This document shows, piece after piece, positions 12,301 to 24,400 of a DNA stretch of 64,000 bases. This stretch comes from Hydractinia symbiolongicarpus (Eukaryota > Cnidaria > Hydrozoa > Anthoathecata > Hydractiniidae). Made by a program: the position numbers and the translations under genes. The notes beneath the pieces were generated by a model that was given only the letters and a program-made list of their open reading frames with translations, was not told the DNA's origin and did no database searches. The stretch spans positions 21,385,001-21,449,000 of the forward strand of contig NC_079875.1 of NCBI RefSeq assembly GCF_029227915.1. Reading direction: 5' to 3'. Each line of letters begins with the position of its first letter. Within the stretch, counting starts at the first letter, position 1.

Positions 12301-15300
12301 GCCATATTACGGTCGTTATAGGGCTGTGCACGTAATTAGGAGAGCTCTATAGCCACGGTGCTAAATAGAACCACTTGGAACGTTGTAGGGCATTGAGACT
12401 GGAAGGAATAGTCCAATGGTAAGCTGCGCAGGCAGGTGAAACCACGTGATTTACGTGTGAGGCCTTTATTAGACTGCAAAAGGCCATATTACAGCCTTTA
12501 TAGGACGATGCACGTAGTTAAGAGTGTTGAAAAGCGACGGCGCTAGGGAAAACGACTTGGGACGTTGTACCACATTGAGACTTGAAGGACTAGTCCAATG
12601 GTAACCTGCGCAGGCAGATGGAACCTCGTGATTTAAGTGTGCGGCCTTTATTAGACTGCAAAAGGCCATACTACGGTCTTTATAGCACTGTGCACGCACT
12701 TAAGAGTGTTCTAAGGCAACGGCGCTAAGGAAAACCACTTGGAACGTTGTACTGCATTGACTATGGAAGGAATATTCCAATGGTAACCGGCGCAGGCATC
12801 TGAAACCACTTGAGTTACGTCTGCGGCCTTTATTGGACTGCAAAAGGCCATATTACAGCCTTTATAGGACTGTGCACGCAGTTAATAGTGTTCTAAGGCG
12901 ACGGCGCTAATGAAAGCGACTTTGGACGATGAAGTGCATTGAGACTGGAACGACTAGTGCAATGTTAACTTGTCCAGGCAGATGGAACCACGTGATTTAC
13001 GCGTTAGGCCTTTATTAGACTGCAAAAATCCATATTACAGCCTTTATAAGACTGTGCACGTAGTTAAGAGTGTTCTAAGGCAACGGGGCTAATGAAGACG
13101 ACTTGGGACGTTGTGGCGCATTGAGACTGGAACGACTAATCCAATGGTAAACTGCGCAGGCAGGTGAAACCACGTGATTTACGTGTGAGGCCTTTATTAG
13201 ACTGCAAAAGGCCACATTGCGGTCTTTATAGCACTGTGCAGTTAGTTAAGAGTGTTCTAAGGCCATGGCGCTAAGGAAAACCACTTTGAAAGTTGTAGTG
13301 CATTGAGACTGGAAGGAATATTCCGATGGTAACCGGCGCAGGCAACTCAAACTGCGTGATTTAAGTATGCGACCTTTATAAGACTGCAAAAGGCCATGAT
13401 ACGGTCTTTATAGAACTGTGCACGTAGTTAAGAGTGTTGAAAAGCGACGGCGCTAGGGAAAACGACTTGGGACGTTGTACCACATTGAGACTTGAAGGAC
13501 TAGTCCAATGGTAACCTGCGCAGGCAGATGGAACCTCGTGATTTAAGTGTGCGGCCTTTATTAGACTGCAAAAGGCCATACTACGGTCTTTATAGCACTG
13601 TGCACGCACTTAAGAGTGTTCTAAGGCAACGGCGCTAAGGAAAACCACTTGGAACGTTGTAGTGCATTGACTATGGAAGGAATATTCCAATGGTAACCGG
13701 CGCAGGCATCTGAAACCACTTGAGTTACGTCTGCGGCCTTTATTGGACTGCAAAAGGCCATATTACAGCCTTTATAGGACTGTGCACGCAGTTAATAGTG
13801 TTCTAAGGCGACGGCGCTAATGAAAGCGACTTTGGACGATGAAGCGCATTGAGACTGGAACGACTAGTCCAATGTTAACTTGTCCAGGCAGATGGAACCA
13901 CGTGATTTACGCGTTAGGCCTTTATTAGACTGCAAAAATCCATATTACAGCCTTTATGAGACTGTGCACGTAGTTAAGAGTGTTGTAAGGCAACGGCGCT
14001 AATGAGAACGACTTGGGACGTTGTAGCGCATTGAGACTGGAACGACAAGTCCAATGGTAATCGGCGCAGGCAGCTGAAACCGCGTGATTTACGTGTTAGG
14101 CCTTTATTAGACTGCAAAAGGCCACATTACGGTCTTTATAGCACTGTGCACGTAGTTAAGAGTGTTTTAAGGCCATGGCGCTAAGGAAAACCACTTTGAA
14201 AGTTGTAGTGCATTGAGACTGGAAGGAATAGTCCAATGGTAACCTGCGCAGGGAGATGGAGCGGCGTGATTTAATTGTGCGACCTTTATTAGACTGCAAA
14301 AGGCCATATTACAGCCTTTATAGAACTGTGCACGTAGTTAAGAGTGTTCTAAGGCAACGGTGCTAATGAAGACGACTTGGGACGTTGTGGCGCATTGAGA
14401 CTGGAACGACTAATCCAATGGTAAACTGCGCAGGCAGGTGAAACCACGTGATTTACGTGTGAGGCCTTTATTAGACTGCAAAAGGCCATATTACAGCCTT
14501 TAAAGGACTGTGCACGTGGTTAAGAGTGTTCTAAGGCGACGGCGCTAATGAAAGCGAACTTAGACGTTGTGGCGCATTGAGACTGGAACACTAGTCCAAT
14601 GGTAACTTGTCCAGGCAGATGGAACCACGTGATTTACGCGTGAGGCCTTTATTAGACTGCAAAAGGCCACATTACATTCTTTATAGCACTGTGCAGTTAG
14701 TTAAGAGTGTTCTAAGGCCATGGCGCTAATGAAGACGACTTGGGACGTTGTAGCGCATTGAGACTGGAACGACTAGTCCAATGGTAACCTGCGCAGGCAG
14801 GTGAAACCACGTGATTTACGTGTGAGTCTATATTAGTCTTTAAAAGGCCATATTACAGCCTTTATAGGACTGTGCACGTAGTTAAGAGTGTTCTAAGGCA
14901 ACGGGGCTAATGAAGACGACTTGGGACGTTGTAGCGCATTGAGACTGGAACGACTAGTCCAATGGTAACCTGCGCAGTCAGGTGAAAGCACGTGATTTAC
15001 GTGTGAGTTTATATTAGTCTTTAAAAGGCCATATTACAGCCTTTATAGCACTGTGCACGTAGTTAAGAGTGTTCTAAGGCCACGGCGCTAAGGAAAGCCA
15101 CTTGGAACGTTGTAGTGCATTGACAATGAAAGGAATATTCCAATGGTAACCTCATAGGCAGATGTAACCGCGTGATTTACGTGAGAGGCCTTTATTGGAC
15201 TGCAAAAGGCCATATTACAGCCTTTATAGGACTGTGCACGTAGTTAATAGTGTTCTAAGGCGACGGCGCTAATGAAAGCGACTTTGGACGTTGTAGTGCA

Positions 15301-16567
15301 TTGAGACTGGAACGACTAGTCCAATGGTAACCTGCGAGGCTAGATGGAACCATATGATTTACGTGCGAGGCATTTATTAGACTGCAAAAGGCCGTATTAC
15401 AGCCTTTATAGGACTGTGCACGTAGTTAAGAGTGTTCTAAGGCAACGGGGCTAATGAAGACGACTTGGGACGTTGTCGCGCATTGAGACTGGAACGACTA
15501 ATCCAATGGTAAACTGCGCAGGCAGGTGAAACCACGTGATTTACGTGTGAGGCCTTTATTAGACTGCAAAAGGCCATATTACAGCCTTTAAAGGACTATG
15601 TACGTGGTTAAGAGTGTTCTAAGGCGACGGCGCTAATGAAAGCGAACTTGGACGTTGTGGCGCATTGAGACTGAAACGACTAGTCCAATGGTAACTTGTC
15701 CAGGCAGATGGAACCACGTGATTTACGTGTGAGTCTATATTAGTCTTTAAAAGGCCATATTACAGCCTTTATAGCACTGTGCACGTAGTTAAGAGTGTTC
15801 TAAGGCCACGGCGCTAAGGAAAGCCACTTGGAACGTTGTAGTGCATTGACAATGAAAGGAATATTCCAATGGTAACCTCACAGGCAGATGTAACCCCGTG
15901 ATTTACGTGTGAGGCCTTTATTGGACTGCAAAAGGCCATATTACGGCCTTTATAGGATTGTGCACGTAGTTAATAGTGTTCTAAGGCGACGGCGCTAATG
16001 AAAGCGACTTTGGACGATGTAGTGCATTGAGACTGGAACGACTAGTCCAATGGTAACCTGCGAGGCTAGATGGAACCATGTGATTTACGTGCGAGGCTTT
16101 TATTAGACTGCAAAAGGCCATATTACAGCCTTTATAGGACTGTGCACGTAGTTAAGAGTGTTCTAAGGCAACGGGGCTAATGAAGACGACTTGGGTCGTT
16201 GTCGCGCATTGAGACTGGAACGACTAATCCAATGGTAAACTGCGCAGGCAGGTGAAACCACGTGATTTACGTGTTAGGCCTTTATTAGACTGCAAAAGGC
16301 CACATTGCGGTCTTTATAGCACTGTGCAGTTAGTTAAGAGTGTTCTAAGGCCATGGCGCTAAGGAAAACCACTTTGAAAGTTGTAGTGCATTGAGACTGG
16401 AAGGAATATTCCGATGGTAACCGGCGCAGGCAACTCAAACTGCGTGATTTAAGTATGCGGCCTTTATAAGACTGCAAAAGGCCATGATACGGTCTTTATA
16501 GAACTGTGCACGTAGTTAAGAGAGTTCTAAGGCCACGGCGCTAAGGAAAACCAGTTAGAACGTTGTA
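9310..16567 (+). repeat. Mosaic satellite region with local 910 and ~726 bp duplications
   Basis: Only satellite monomers. Within it, about 12,520-13,070 is repeated at about 13,430-13,980 (offset 910 bp, five monomers), and a four-monomer pattern with CAATGAAAGGAATATTCC occurs near 15,122 and again about 726 bp later. No unique sequence is seen. Confidence 0.8.
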
Positions 16568-19004
16568 GTGCTGTGAGACTGGAAGGAATAGTCCAATGGT
16601 AACCTGCGCAGGGAGATGGAGCGGCGTGATTTAAGTGTGCGTCCTTTATTAGACTGCAAAAAGCCATATTACGGTCTTTATAGCACTGTGCACGTAGTTA
16701 AGAGTGTTCTAAGGCAACGGCGATAATGAAGAAGACTTGGGACGTTGTAGCGCATTGAGACTGGAACGACTAGTCCAATGGTAACCTGCGCAAGAATATA
16801 GAACCACGTGATTTACGTGCAAGGCCTTTATTAGAGTGCAAAAGGCCATATTACAACCTTTAAAGGATTTTGCACGTAGTTAAAAGTGTTCCAAGGCGAC
16901 GGCGCTCATGAAAGCGACCTTAGACGTTGTAGTGCATTGAGACTGGAAGGAATAGTCCAATGGTAACCTGCGCAGGGAGATGGAGCGGCGTGATTTAAGT
17001 GTGCGTCCTTTATTAGACTGCAAAAAGCCATATTACGGTCTTTATAGCACTGTGCACGTAGTTAAGAGTGTTCTAAGGCAACGGCGATAATGAAAAAGAC
17101 TTGGGACGTTGTAGCGCATTGAGACTGGAACGACTAGTCCAATGGTAACCTGCGCAGGCAGATAGAACCACGTGATTTACGTGCGAGGCCTTTATTAGAC
17201 TGCAAAAGGCCATATTACAGCCTTTATAGTACGATGCACGTAGTTAAGAGTGTTCTAAGGCGATGGCATTAATGAAAACGACTTGGGATGTTGTAGCGCA
17301 TTGAGACTGGAACGACTAGTCCAATGCTAACCTGCGCAGGCAGATAGAACCACGTGATTACGTGCGAGGCTTTTATTAGACTGCAAAAGGCCATATTACA
17401 GCCTTTATAGCACTGTGCACGCACTTAAGAGTGTTCTAAGGCAACGGCGCTAAGAAAAACCACTTGGAACGTTGTAGTGCATTGACTATGGAAGGAATAT
17501 TCCAATGGTAACCGGCGCAGGCATCTGAAACCACTTGAGTTAGGTCTGCGGCCTTTATTGGACTGCAAAAGGCCATATTACAGCCTTTATAGGACTGTGC
17601 ACGCAGTTAATAGTGTTCTAAGGCGACGGCGCTAATGAAAGCGACTTTGGACGATGAAGCGCATTGAGACTGGAACGACTAGTCCAATGGTAACTTGTCC
17701 AGGCAGATGGAATCACGCGATTTACGCGTTAGGCCTTTATTAGATCGCAAAAAGCCATATTACAGCCTTTATAAGACTGTGCACGTAGTTAAGAGTGTTG
17801 TAAGGCAACGGCGCTAATGAGAACGACTTGGGACGTTGTAGCGCATTGAGACTGGAACGACAAGTCCAATGGTAATCGGCGCAGGCAGCTGAAACCGCGT
17901 GATTTACGTGTTAGGCCTTTATTAGACTGCAAAAGGCCACATTACGGTCTTTATAGCACTGTGCACGTAGTTAAGAGTGTTCTAAGGCAACGGCGATAAT
18001 GAAGAAGACTTGGGACGTTGTAGCGCATTGAGACTGGAACGACTAGTCCAATGGTAACCTGCGCAAGAATATAGAACCACGTAATTTACGTGCAAGGCCT
18101 TTATTAGAGTGCAAAAGGCCATATGGTAACCTGCGCAGGCAGATGGAACCACGTGATTTACGTGTGAGGCCTTTATTAGACTGCAAAAGACCATGTTACA
18201 GCCTTTATAGGACGATGCACGTAGTTAAGAGTGTTGTAAAGCGATGGCGCTAAGGAAAATGATTTGGGACGTTGTACCACATTGAGATTTGAAGGACTAG
18301 TCCAGTGGTAACCTGCGCAGACAGGTGAAACCACGTGATTTACGTGTGAGGCCTTTATTAGACTGCAAAAGGCCATATTACAGCCTTTATAGGGCTGTGC
18401 GCGCAGTTAAGAGTGTTCTAAAGCCACGGCGCTAAGGAAAACAACTTGGGACGTTGTAGCACACTGAGAATGGAAAGACTAGTCCAATAGTAACCTGAAA
18501 AAGCAGCTAAAACCGCGTGATTTAAGTGTGCGGCCTTTAATAGACTGCAAAAGGCCATACTACGGTCTTTATAGGACTCTGCACGTAGTTAAGAGTGTTC
18601 TAAGGCCATGGCGCTAAGGAAAACCACTTTGAAAGTTGTAATGCATTTAGACTGGAAGGAATAGTCCAATGGTAACCTGCGCAGGCAGATGGAACCTCGT
18701 GATTTACGTGTGAGGTCTTTATTTGACTGTAAAAGGCCATATTACAGCCTTTATAGGAAGATGCACGTTGTTAAGAGTGTGGTAAAGCAACGGCGCTAAT
18801 GAGAACGACTTGGGACGTTGTAGCGCATTGAGACTGGAACGACAAGTCCAATGGTAATCGGCGCAGGCAGCTGAAACCGCGTGACTTACGTGTTACGCCT
18901 TTATTAGACTGCAAAAGGCCACATTACGGTCTTTATAGCACTGTGCACGTAGTTAAGAGTGTTCTAAGGCCATGGCGCTAAGGAAAACCACTTTGAAAGT
19001 TGTA
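16568..19004 (+). repeat. 2,437 bp higher-order repeat, copy 1
   Basis: Repeats at a constant offset of 2,437 bp (16,606/19,043 and the truncated monomer at 18,123/20,560). The unit is 14 monomers, one of which has lost about 110 bp. Left divergence from the second copy is near 16,567, where CAGTTAGAACGTT stands against CACTTTGAAAGTT. Only scattered single-base differences were noticed between copies. Confidence 0.88.
18115..18135 (+). repeat. Truncated monomer (110 bp deletion)
   Basis: GGCCATAT is joined straight to GGTAACCTGCGCAGG, removing the block that normally runs from ATTACAGCC to TCCAAT. The distance between flanking phase points (18,040 and 18,294) is 254 bp instead of 364. The same junction recurs 2,437 bp later near 20,560, so it was amplified as part of the HOR. 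Confidence 0.85.
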
Positions 19005-21441
19005 GTGCATTGAGACTGGAAGGAATAGTGCAATGGTAACCTGCGCAGGGAGATGGAGCGGCGTGATTTAAGTGTGCGTCCTTTATTAGACTGCAAAAAG
19101 CCATATTACGGTCTTTATAGCACTGTGCACGTAGTTAAGAGTGTTCTAAGGCAACGGCGATAATGAAGAAGACTTGGGACGTTGTAGCGCATTGAGACTG
19201 GAACGACTAGTCCAATGGTGACCTGCGCAAGAATATAGAACCACGTGATTTACGTGCAAGGCCTTTATTAGAGTGCAAAAGGCCATATTACAACCTTTAA
19301 AGGATTTTGCACGTAGTTAAGAGTGTTCCAAGGCGACGGCGCTCATGAAAGCGACCTTAGACGTTGTAGTGCATTGAGACTGGAAGGAATAGTCCAATGG
19401 TAACCTGCGCAGGGAGATGGAGCGGCGTGATTTAAGTGTGCGTCCTTTATTAGACTGCAAAAAGCCATATTACGGTCTTTATAGCACTGTGCACGTAGTT
19501 AAGAGTGTTCTAAGGCAACGGCGATAATGAAAAAGACTTGGGACGTTGTAGCGCATTGAGACTGGAACGACTAGTCCAATGGTAACCTGCGCAGGCAGAT
19601 AGAACCACGTGATTTACGTGCGAGGCCTTTATTAGACTGCAAAAGGCCATATTACAGCCTTTATAGGACGATGCACGTAGTTAAGAGTGTTCTAAGGCGA
19701 TGGCACTAATGAAAACGACTTGGGATGTTGTAGCGCATTGAGACTGGAACGACTAGTCCAATGCTAACCTGCGCAGGCAGATAGAACCACGTGATTACGT
19801 GCGAGGCTTTTATTAGACTGCAAAAGGCCATATTACAGCCTTTATAGCACTGTGCACGCACTTAAGAGTGTTCTAAGGCAACGGCGCTAAGAAAAACCAC
19901 TTGGAACGTTGTAGTGCATTGACTATGGAAGGAATATTCCAATGGTAACCGGCGCAGGCATCTGAAACCACTTGAGTTAGGTCTGCGGCCTTTATTGGAC
20001 TGCAAAAGGCCATATTACAGCCTTTACAGGACTGTGCACGCAGTTAATAGTGTTCTAAGGCGACGGCGCTAATAAAAGCGACTTTGGACGATGAAGCGCA
20101 TTGAGACTGGAACGACTAGTCCAATGGTAACTTGTCCAGGCAGATGGAATCACGCGATTTACGCGTTAGGCCTTTATTAGATCGCAAAAAGCCATATTAC
20201 AGCCTTTATAAGACTGTGCACGTAGTTAAGAGTGTTGTAAGGCAACGGCGCTAATGAGAACGACTTGGGACGTTGTAGCGCATTGAGACTGGAACGACAA
20301 GTCCAATGGTAATCGGCGCAGGCAGCTGAAACCGCGTGATTTACGTGTTAGGCCTTTATTAGACTGCAAAAGGCCACATTACGGTCTTTATAGCACTGTG
20401 CACGTAGTTAAGAGTGTTCTAAGGCAACGGCGATAATGAAGAAGACTTGGGACGTTGTAGCGCATTGAGACTGGAACGACTAGTCCAATGGTAACCTGCG
20501 CAAGAATATAGAACCACGTAATTTACGTGCAAGGCCTTTATTAGAGTGCAAAAGGCCATATGGTAACCTGCGCAGGCAGATGGAACCACGTGATTTACGT
20601 GTGAGGCCTTTATTAGACTGCAAAAGACCATGTTACAGCCTTTATAGGACGATGCACGTAGTTAAGAGTGTTGTAAAGCGATGGCGCTAAGGAAAATGAT
20701 TTGGGACGTTGTACCACATTGAGATTTGAAGGACTAGTCCAGTGGTAACCTGCGCAGACAGGTGAAACCACGTGATTTACGTGTGAGGCCTTTATTAGAC
20801 TGCAAAAGGCCATATTACAGCCTTTATAGGGCTGTGCGCGCAGTTAAGAGTGTTCTAAAGCCACGGCGCTAAGGAAAACAACTTGGGACGTTGTAGCACA
20901 CTGAGACTGGAAAGACTAGTCCAATAGTAACCTGAAAAAGCAGCTAAAACCGCGTGATTTAAGTGTGCGGCCTTTAATAGACTGCAAAAGGCCATACTAC
21001 GGTCTTTATAGGACTCTGCACGTAGTTAAGAGTGTTCTAAGGCCATTGCGCTAAGGAAAACCACTTTGAAAGTTGTAATGCATTTAGACTGGAAGGAATA
21101 GTCCAATGGTAACCTGCGCAGGCAGATGGAACCTCGTGATTTACGTGTGAGGTCTTTATTTGACTGCAAAAAGCCATATTACAGCCTTTATAGGAAGATG
21201 CACGTTGTTAAGAGTGTGGTAAAGCAACGGCGCTAATGAGAACGACTTGGGACGTTGTAGCGCATTGAGACTGGAACGACAAGTCCAATGGTAATCGGCG
21301 CAGGCAGCTGAAACCGCGTGACTTACGTGTTACGCCTTTATTAGACTGCAAAAGGCCACATTACGGTCTTTATAGCACTGTGCACGTAGTTAAGAGTGTT
21401 CTAAGGCCATGGCGCTAAGGAAAACCACTTTGAAAGTTGTA
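19005..21441 (+). repeat. 2,437 bp higher-order repeat, copy 2
   Basis: Second copy of the 14-monomer unit, differing at only a few bases that I noticed (for example AATAAAAGCG near 20,070 against AATGAAAGCG in copy 1, and CCATTGCG near 21,044 against CCATGGCG). The following monomers resemble the start of a third copy but diverge within about 150 bp. Confidence 0.88.
20552..20572 (+). repeat. Truncated monomer, HOR copy 2
   Basis: Identical 110 bp deletion junction to the one in the first 2,437 bp copy, in the same position of the unit. Confidence 0.85.
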
Positions 21442-24400
21442 GTGCATTGAGACTGGAAGGAATAGTCCAATGGTAACCTGCGCAGGGAGATGGAGCGGCG
21501 TGATTTAAGTGTGCGTCCTTTATTAGACTGCAAAAGGCCATATTACGGTCTTTATAGCACTGTGCACGTAGTTAAGAGTGTTCTAAGGCAATGGCGCTAA
21601 TGAAGACGACTTGGGACGTTGTAGCGCATTGAGACTGGAACGACTAGTCCAATGGTAACCTGCGCAGGCAGGTGAAACCACGTGATTTACGTGTGAGTCT
21701 ATATTAGTCTTTAAAAGGCCATATTACAGCCTTTATAGCACTGTGCACGTAGTTAAAAGTGTTCTAAGGCCACGGCGCTAAGGAAAGCCACTTGGAACGT
21801 TGTAGTGCATTGACAATGGAAGGAATATTCCGATGGTAACCGGCGCAGGCAACTCAAACTGCGTGATTTTAGTATGCGGCCTTTATAAGACTGCAAAAGG
21901 CCATGCTACGGTCTTTATGGGACTGTGCACGTAGTTAAGAGAGTTCTAAGGCCACGGCGCTAAGGAAAACCAGTTGGAACGTTGTACCACATTGAGACTT
22001 GAAGGACTAGTCCAATGGTAACCTGCGCAGACAGGTGAAACCACGTGATTTACGTGTGAGGCCTTTATTAGACTGCAAAAGGCCATATTAAAGCCTTTAT
22101 AGGACGATGCACGTAGTTAAGAGTGTTCTAAAGCCACGGCGCTAAGAAGAACCACTTGGAACGTTGTAGTGCAATGAGACTGGAAGGAATAGTCCAATGG
22201 TAACCTGCAAAAGCAGCTAAAACCGCGTGATTTAAGTGTGCGGCCTTTATTAGACTGCAAAAGGCCATATTACAGCCTTTATAGGAAGATGCACGTTGTT
22301 AAGAGTGTTGTAAAGCGACGGTGCTAAGGAAAACGACTTGGGACGTTGTATCACATTGAGACTTGAAGGACTAGTCCATTGGTAACCTGCGCAGACAGGT
22401 GAAACCACGTGATTTACGTGTGAGGTCTTTATTTGACTGCAAAAGGCCATATTAGGGTCTTTATAGAACTGTGCACGTAGTTAAGCGTGTTCTAAGGCTA
22501 CGGCGCTAAGGAGAACCACTTGGAACGTTGTAGTGCATTGAGACTGGAATGAATAGTCCAATGGTAACCTGCGCAGGCAGAGGGAACCACGTGATTTACG
22601 TCTGAGGCCTTTATTACACTGCAAAAGGCCATATTACAGCCTTAATAGGACGATCCACGTAGTTAAGAGAGTTCTAAGGCCACGGCGCTAAGAAGAACCA
22701 CTTGGAACATTGTAGTGCATTGAGACTGGAAGGAATAGTCCATTGGTAACCTGCGCAGGCAGATAGAACCACGTGATATGCGTGTAAGGTCTTTAATAGA
22801 CTGCAAAAGGCCATACTACAGTCTTTATAGGACTGTGCACGTAGTTAAGAGTGTTCTAATGCCACGGCGGTAAAGAGAACCAGTTGGAGCGTTGTAGTGC
22901 TTTGAGACTGGAAGGAATAGTCCAATGGTAAAATGCGCAGGCAGATGAAACCACGAGATTTACGTGTGAGGCCTTTAATAGACTGCAAAAAGCCATATTA
23001 CAGCCTATATAGGACGATGCACGTAGTTAAGAGTGTTGTAAAGCGACGGCGCTAAGGGAAACGACTTGGGACGTTCTACCACATTGAGAATGGAAGGACT
23101 AGTCCAATGGTAAGCTGCGCAGGCAGGTGAAACCACGTGATTTACGTGTGAGGCCTTTATTAGACTGCAAAAATCCATATTACAGCCTTTATAGGAAGAT
23201 GCACGTTGTTAAGAGTGTTGTAAAGCGACGGTGCTAAGGAAAACGACTTGGGACGTTGTCTCACATTGAGACTTGAAGAACTAGTCCAATGGTAACCTGC
23301 ACAGACAGGTGAAACCACGTGATTTACGTGTGAGGCCTTTATAGACTGCAAAAGGCCATATTACAGCCTTTATAGGGCTGTGCACGTTGTTAAAAGTGTT
23401 CTAAGGCGACGGCACTAATGAAAACGACTTGGGATGTTGTAGCGCATTCAGACTGGAACGACTAGTCTAATGATAACCTGCGCAGGCAGATGGAACCTCG
23501 TGATTTACGTGTGAGGTCTTTATTTGACTGCAAAAGGCCATATTAGGGTCTTTATAGAACTGTGCACGTAGTTAAGCGTGTTCTAAGGCTACGGCGCTAA
23601 GGAGAACCACTTGGAACGTTGTAGTGCATTGAGACTGGAATGAATAGTCCAATGGTAACCTGCGCAGGCAGAGGGAACCACGTGATTTACGTCTGAGGCC
23701 TTTATTACACTGCAAAAGGCCATACTACAGCCTTAATAGGACGATCCACGTAGTTAAGAGTGTTCTAAGGCCACGGCGCTAAGAAGAACCACTTGGAACA
23801 TTGTAGTGCATTGAGACTGGAAGGAATAGTCCATTGGCAACCTGTGCAGGCAGATAGAACCACGTGATATGCGTGTAAGGTCTTTATTAGACTGCAAAAG
23901 GCCATACACAGTCTTTATAGGACTGTGCACGTAGTTAAGAGTGTTCTAATGCCACGGCGCTAAAAAGAACCAGTTGGAACGTTGTAGTGCTTTGAGACTG
24001 GAAGGAATAGTCCAATGGTAAAATGCGCAGGCAGATGAAACCACGTGATTTACGTGTGAGGCCTTTAATAGACTGCAAAAGGCCATATTGCAGCCTTTAT
24101 AGGGCTGTGCACGTAGTTAAGAGTGTTCTAAGGCGACGGCACTAATGAAAACGACTTGGGATGTTGTAGCGCATTAAGACAGGAACGACTAGTCCAATGA
24201 TAACCTGCGCAGGCAGAAGGAACCTCGTGATTTACGTGTGAGGTCTTTATTTGACTGCAAAAGGCCATATTACAGCCTTTATAGGACTGTGCACGCAGTT
24301 AAGAGTGTTCTAAAGCGACGGCGCTAAGGAAAACGACTTGGGACGTTGAATCGCATTGAGACTGGAACGACTAGTCCAATGGTAACCTGCAAAAGCAGCT

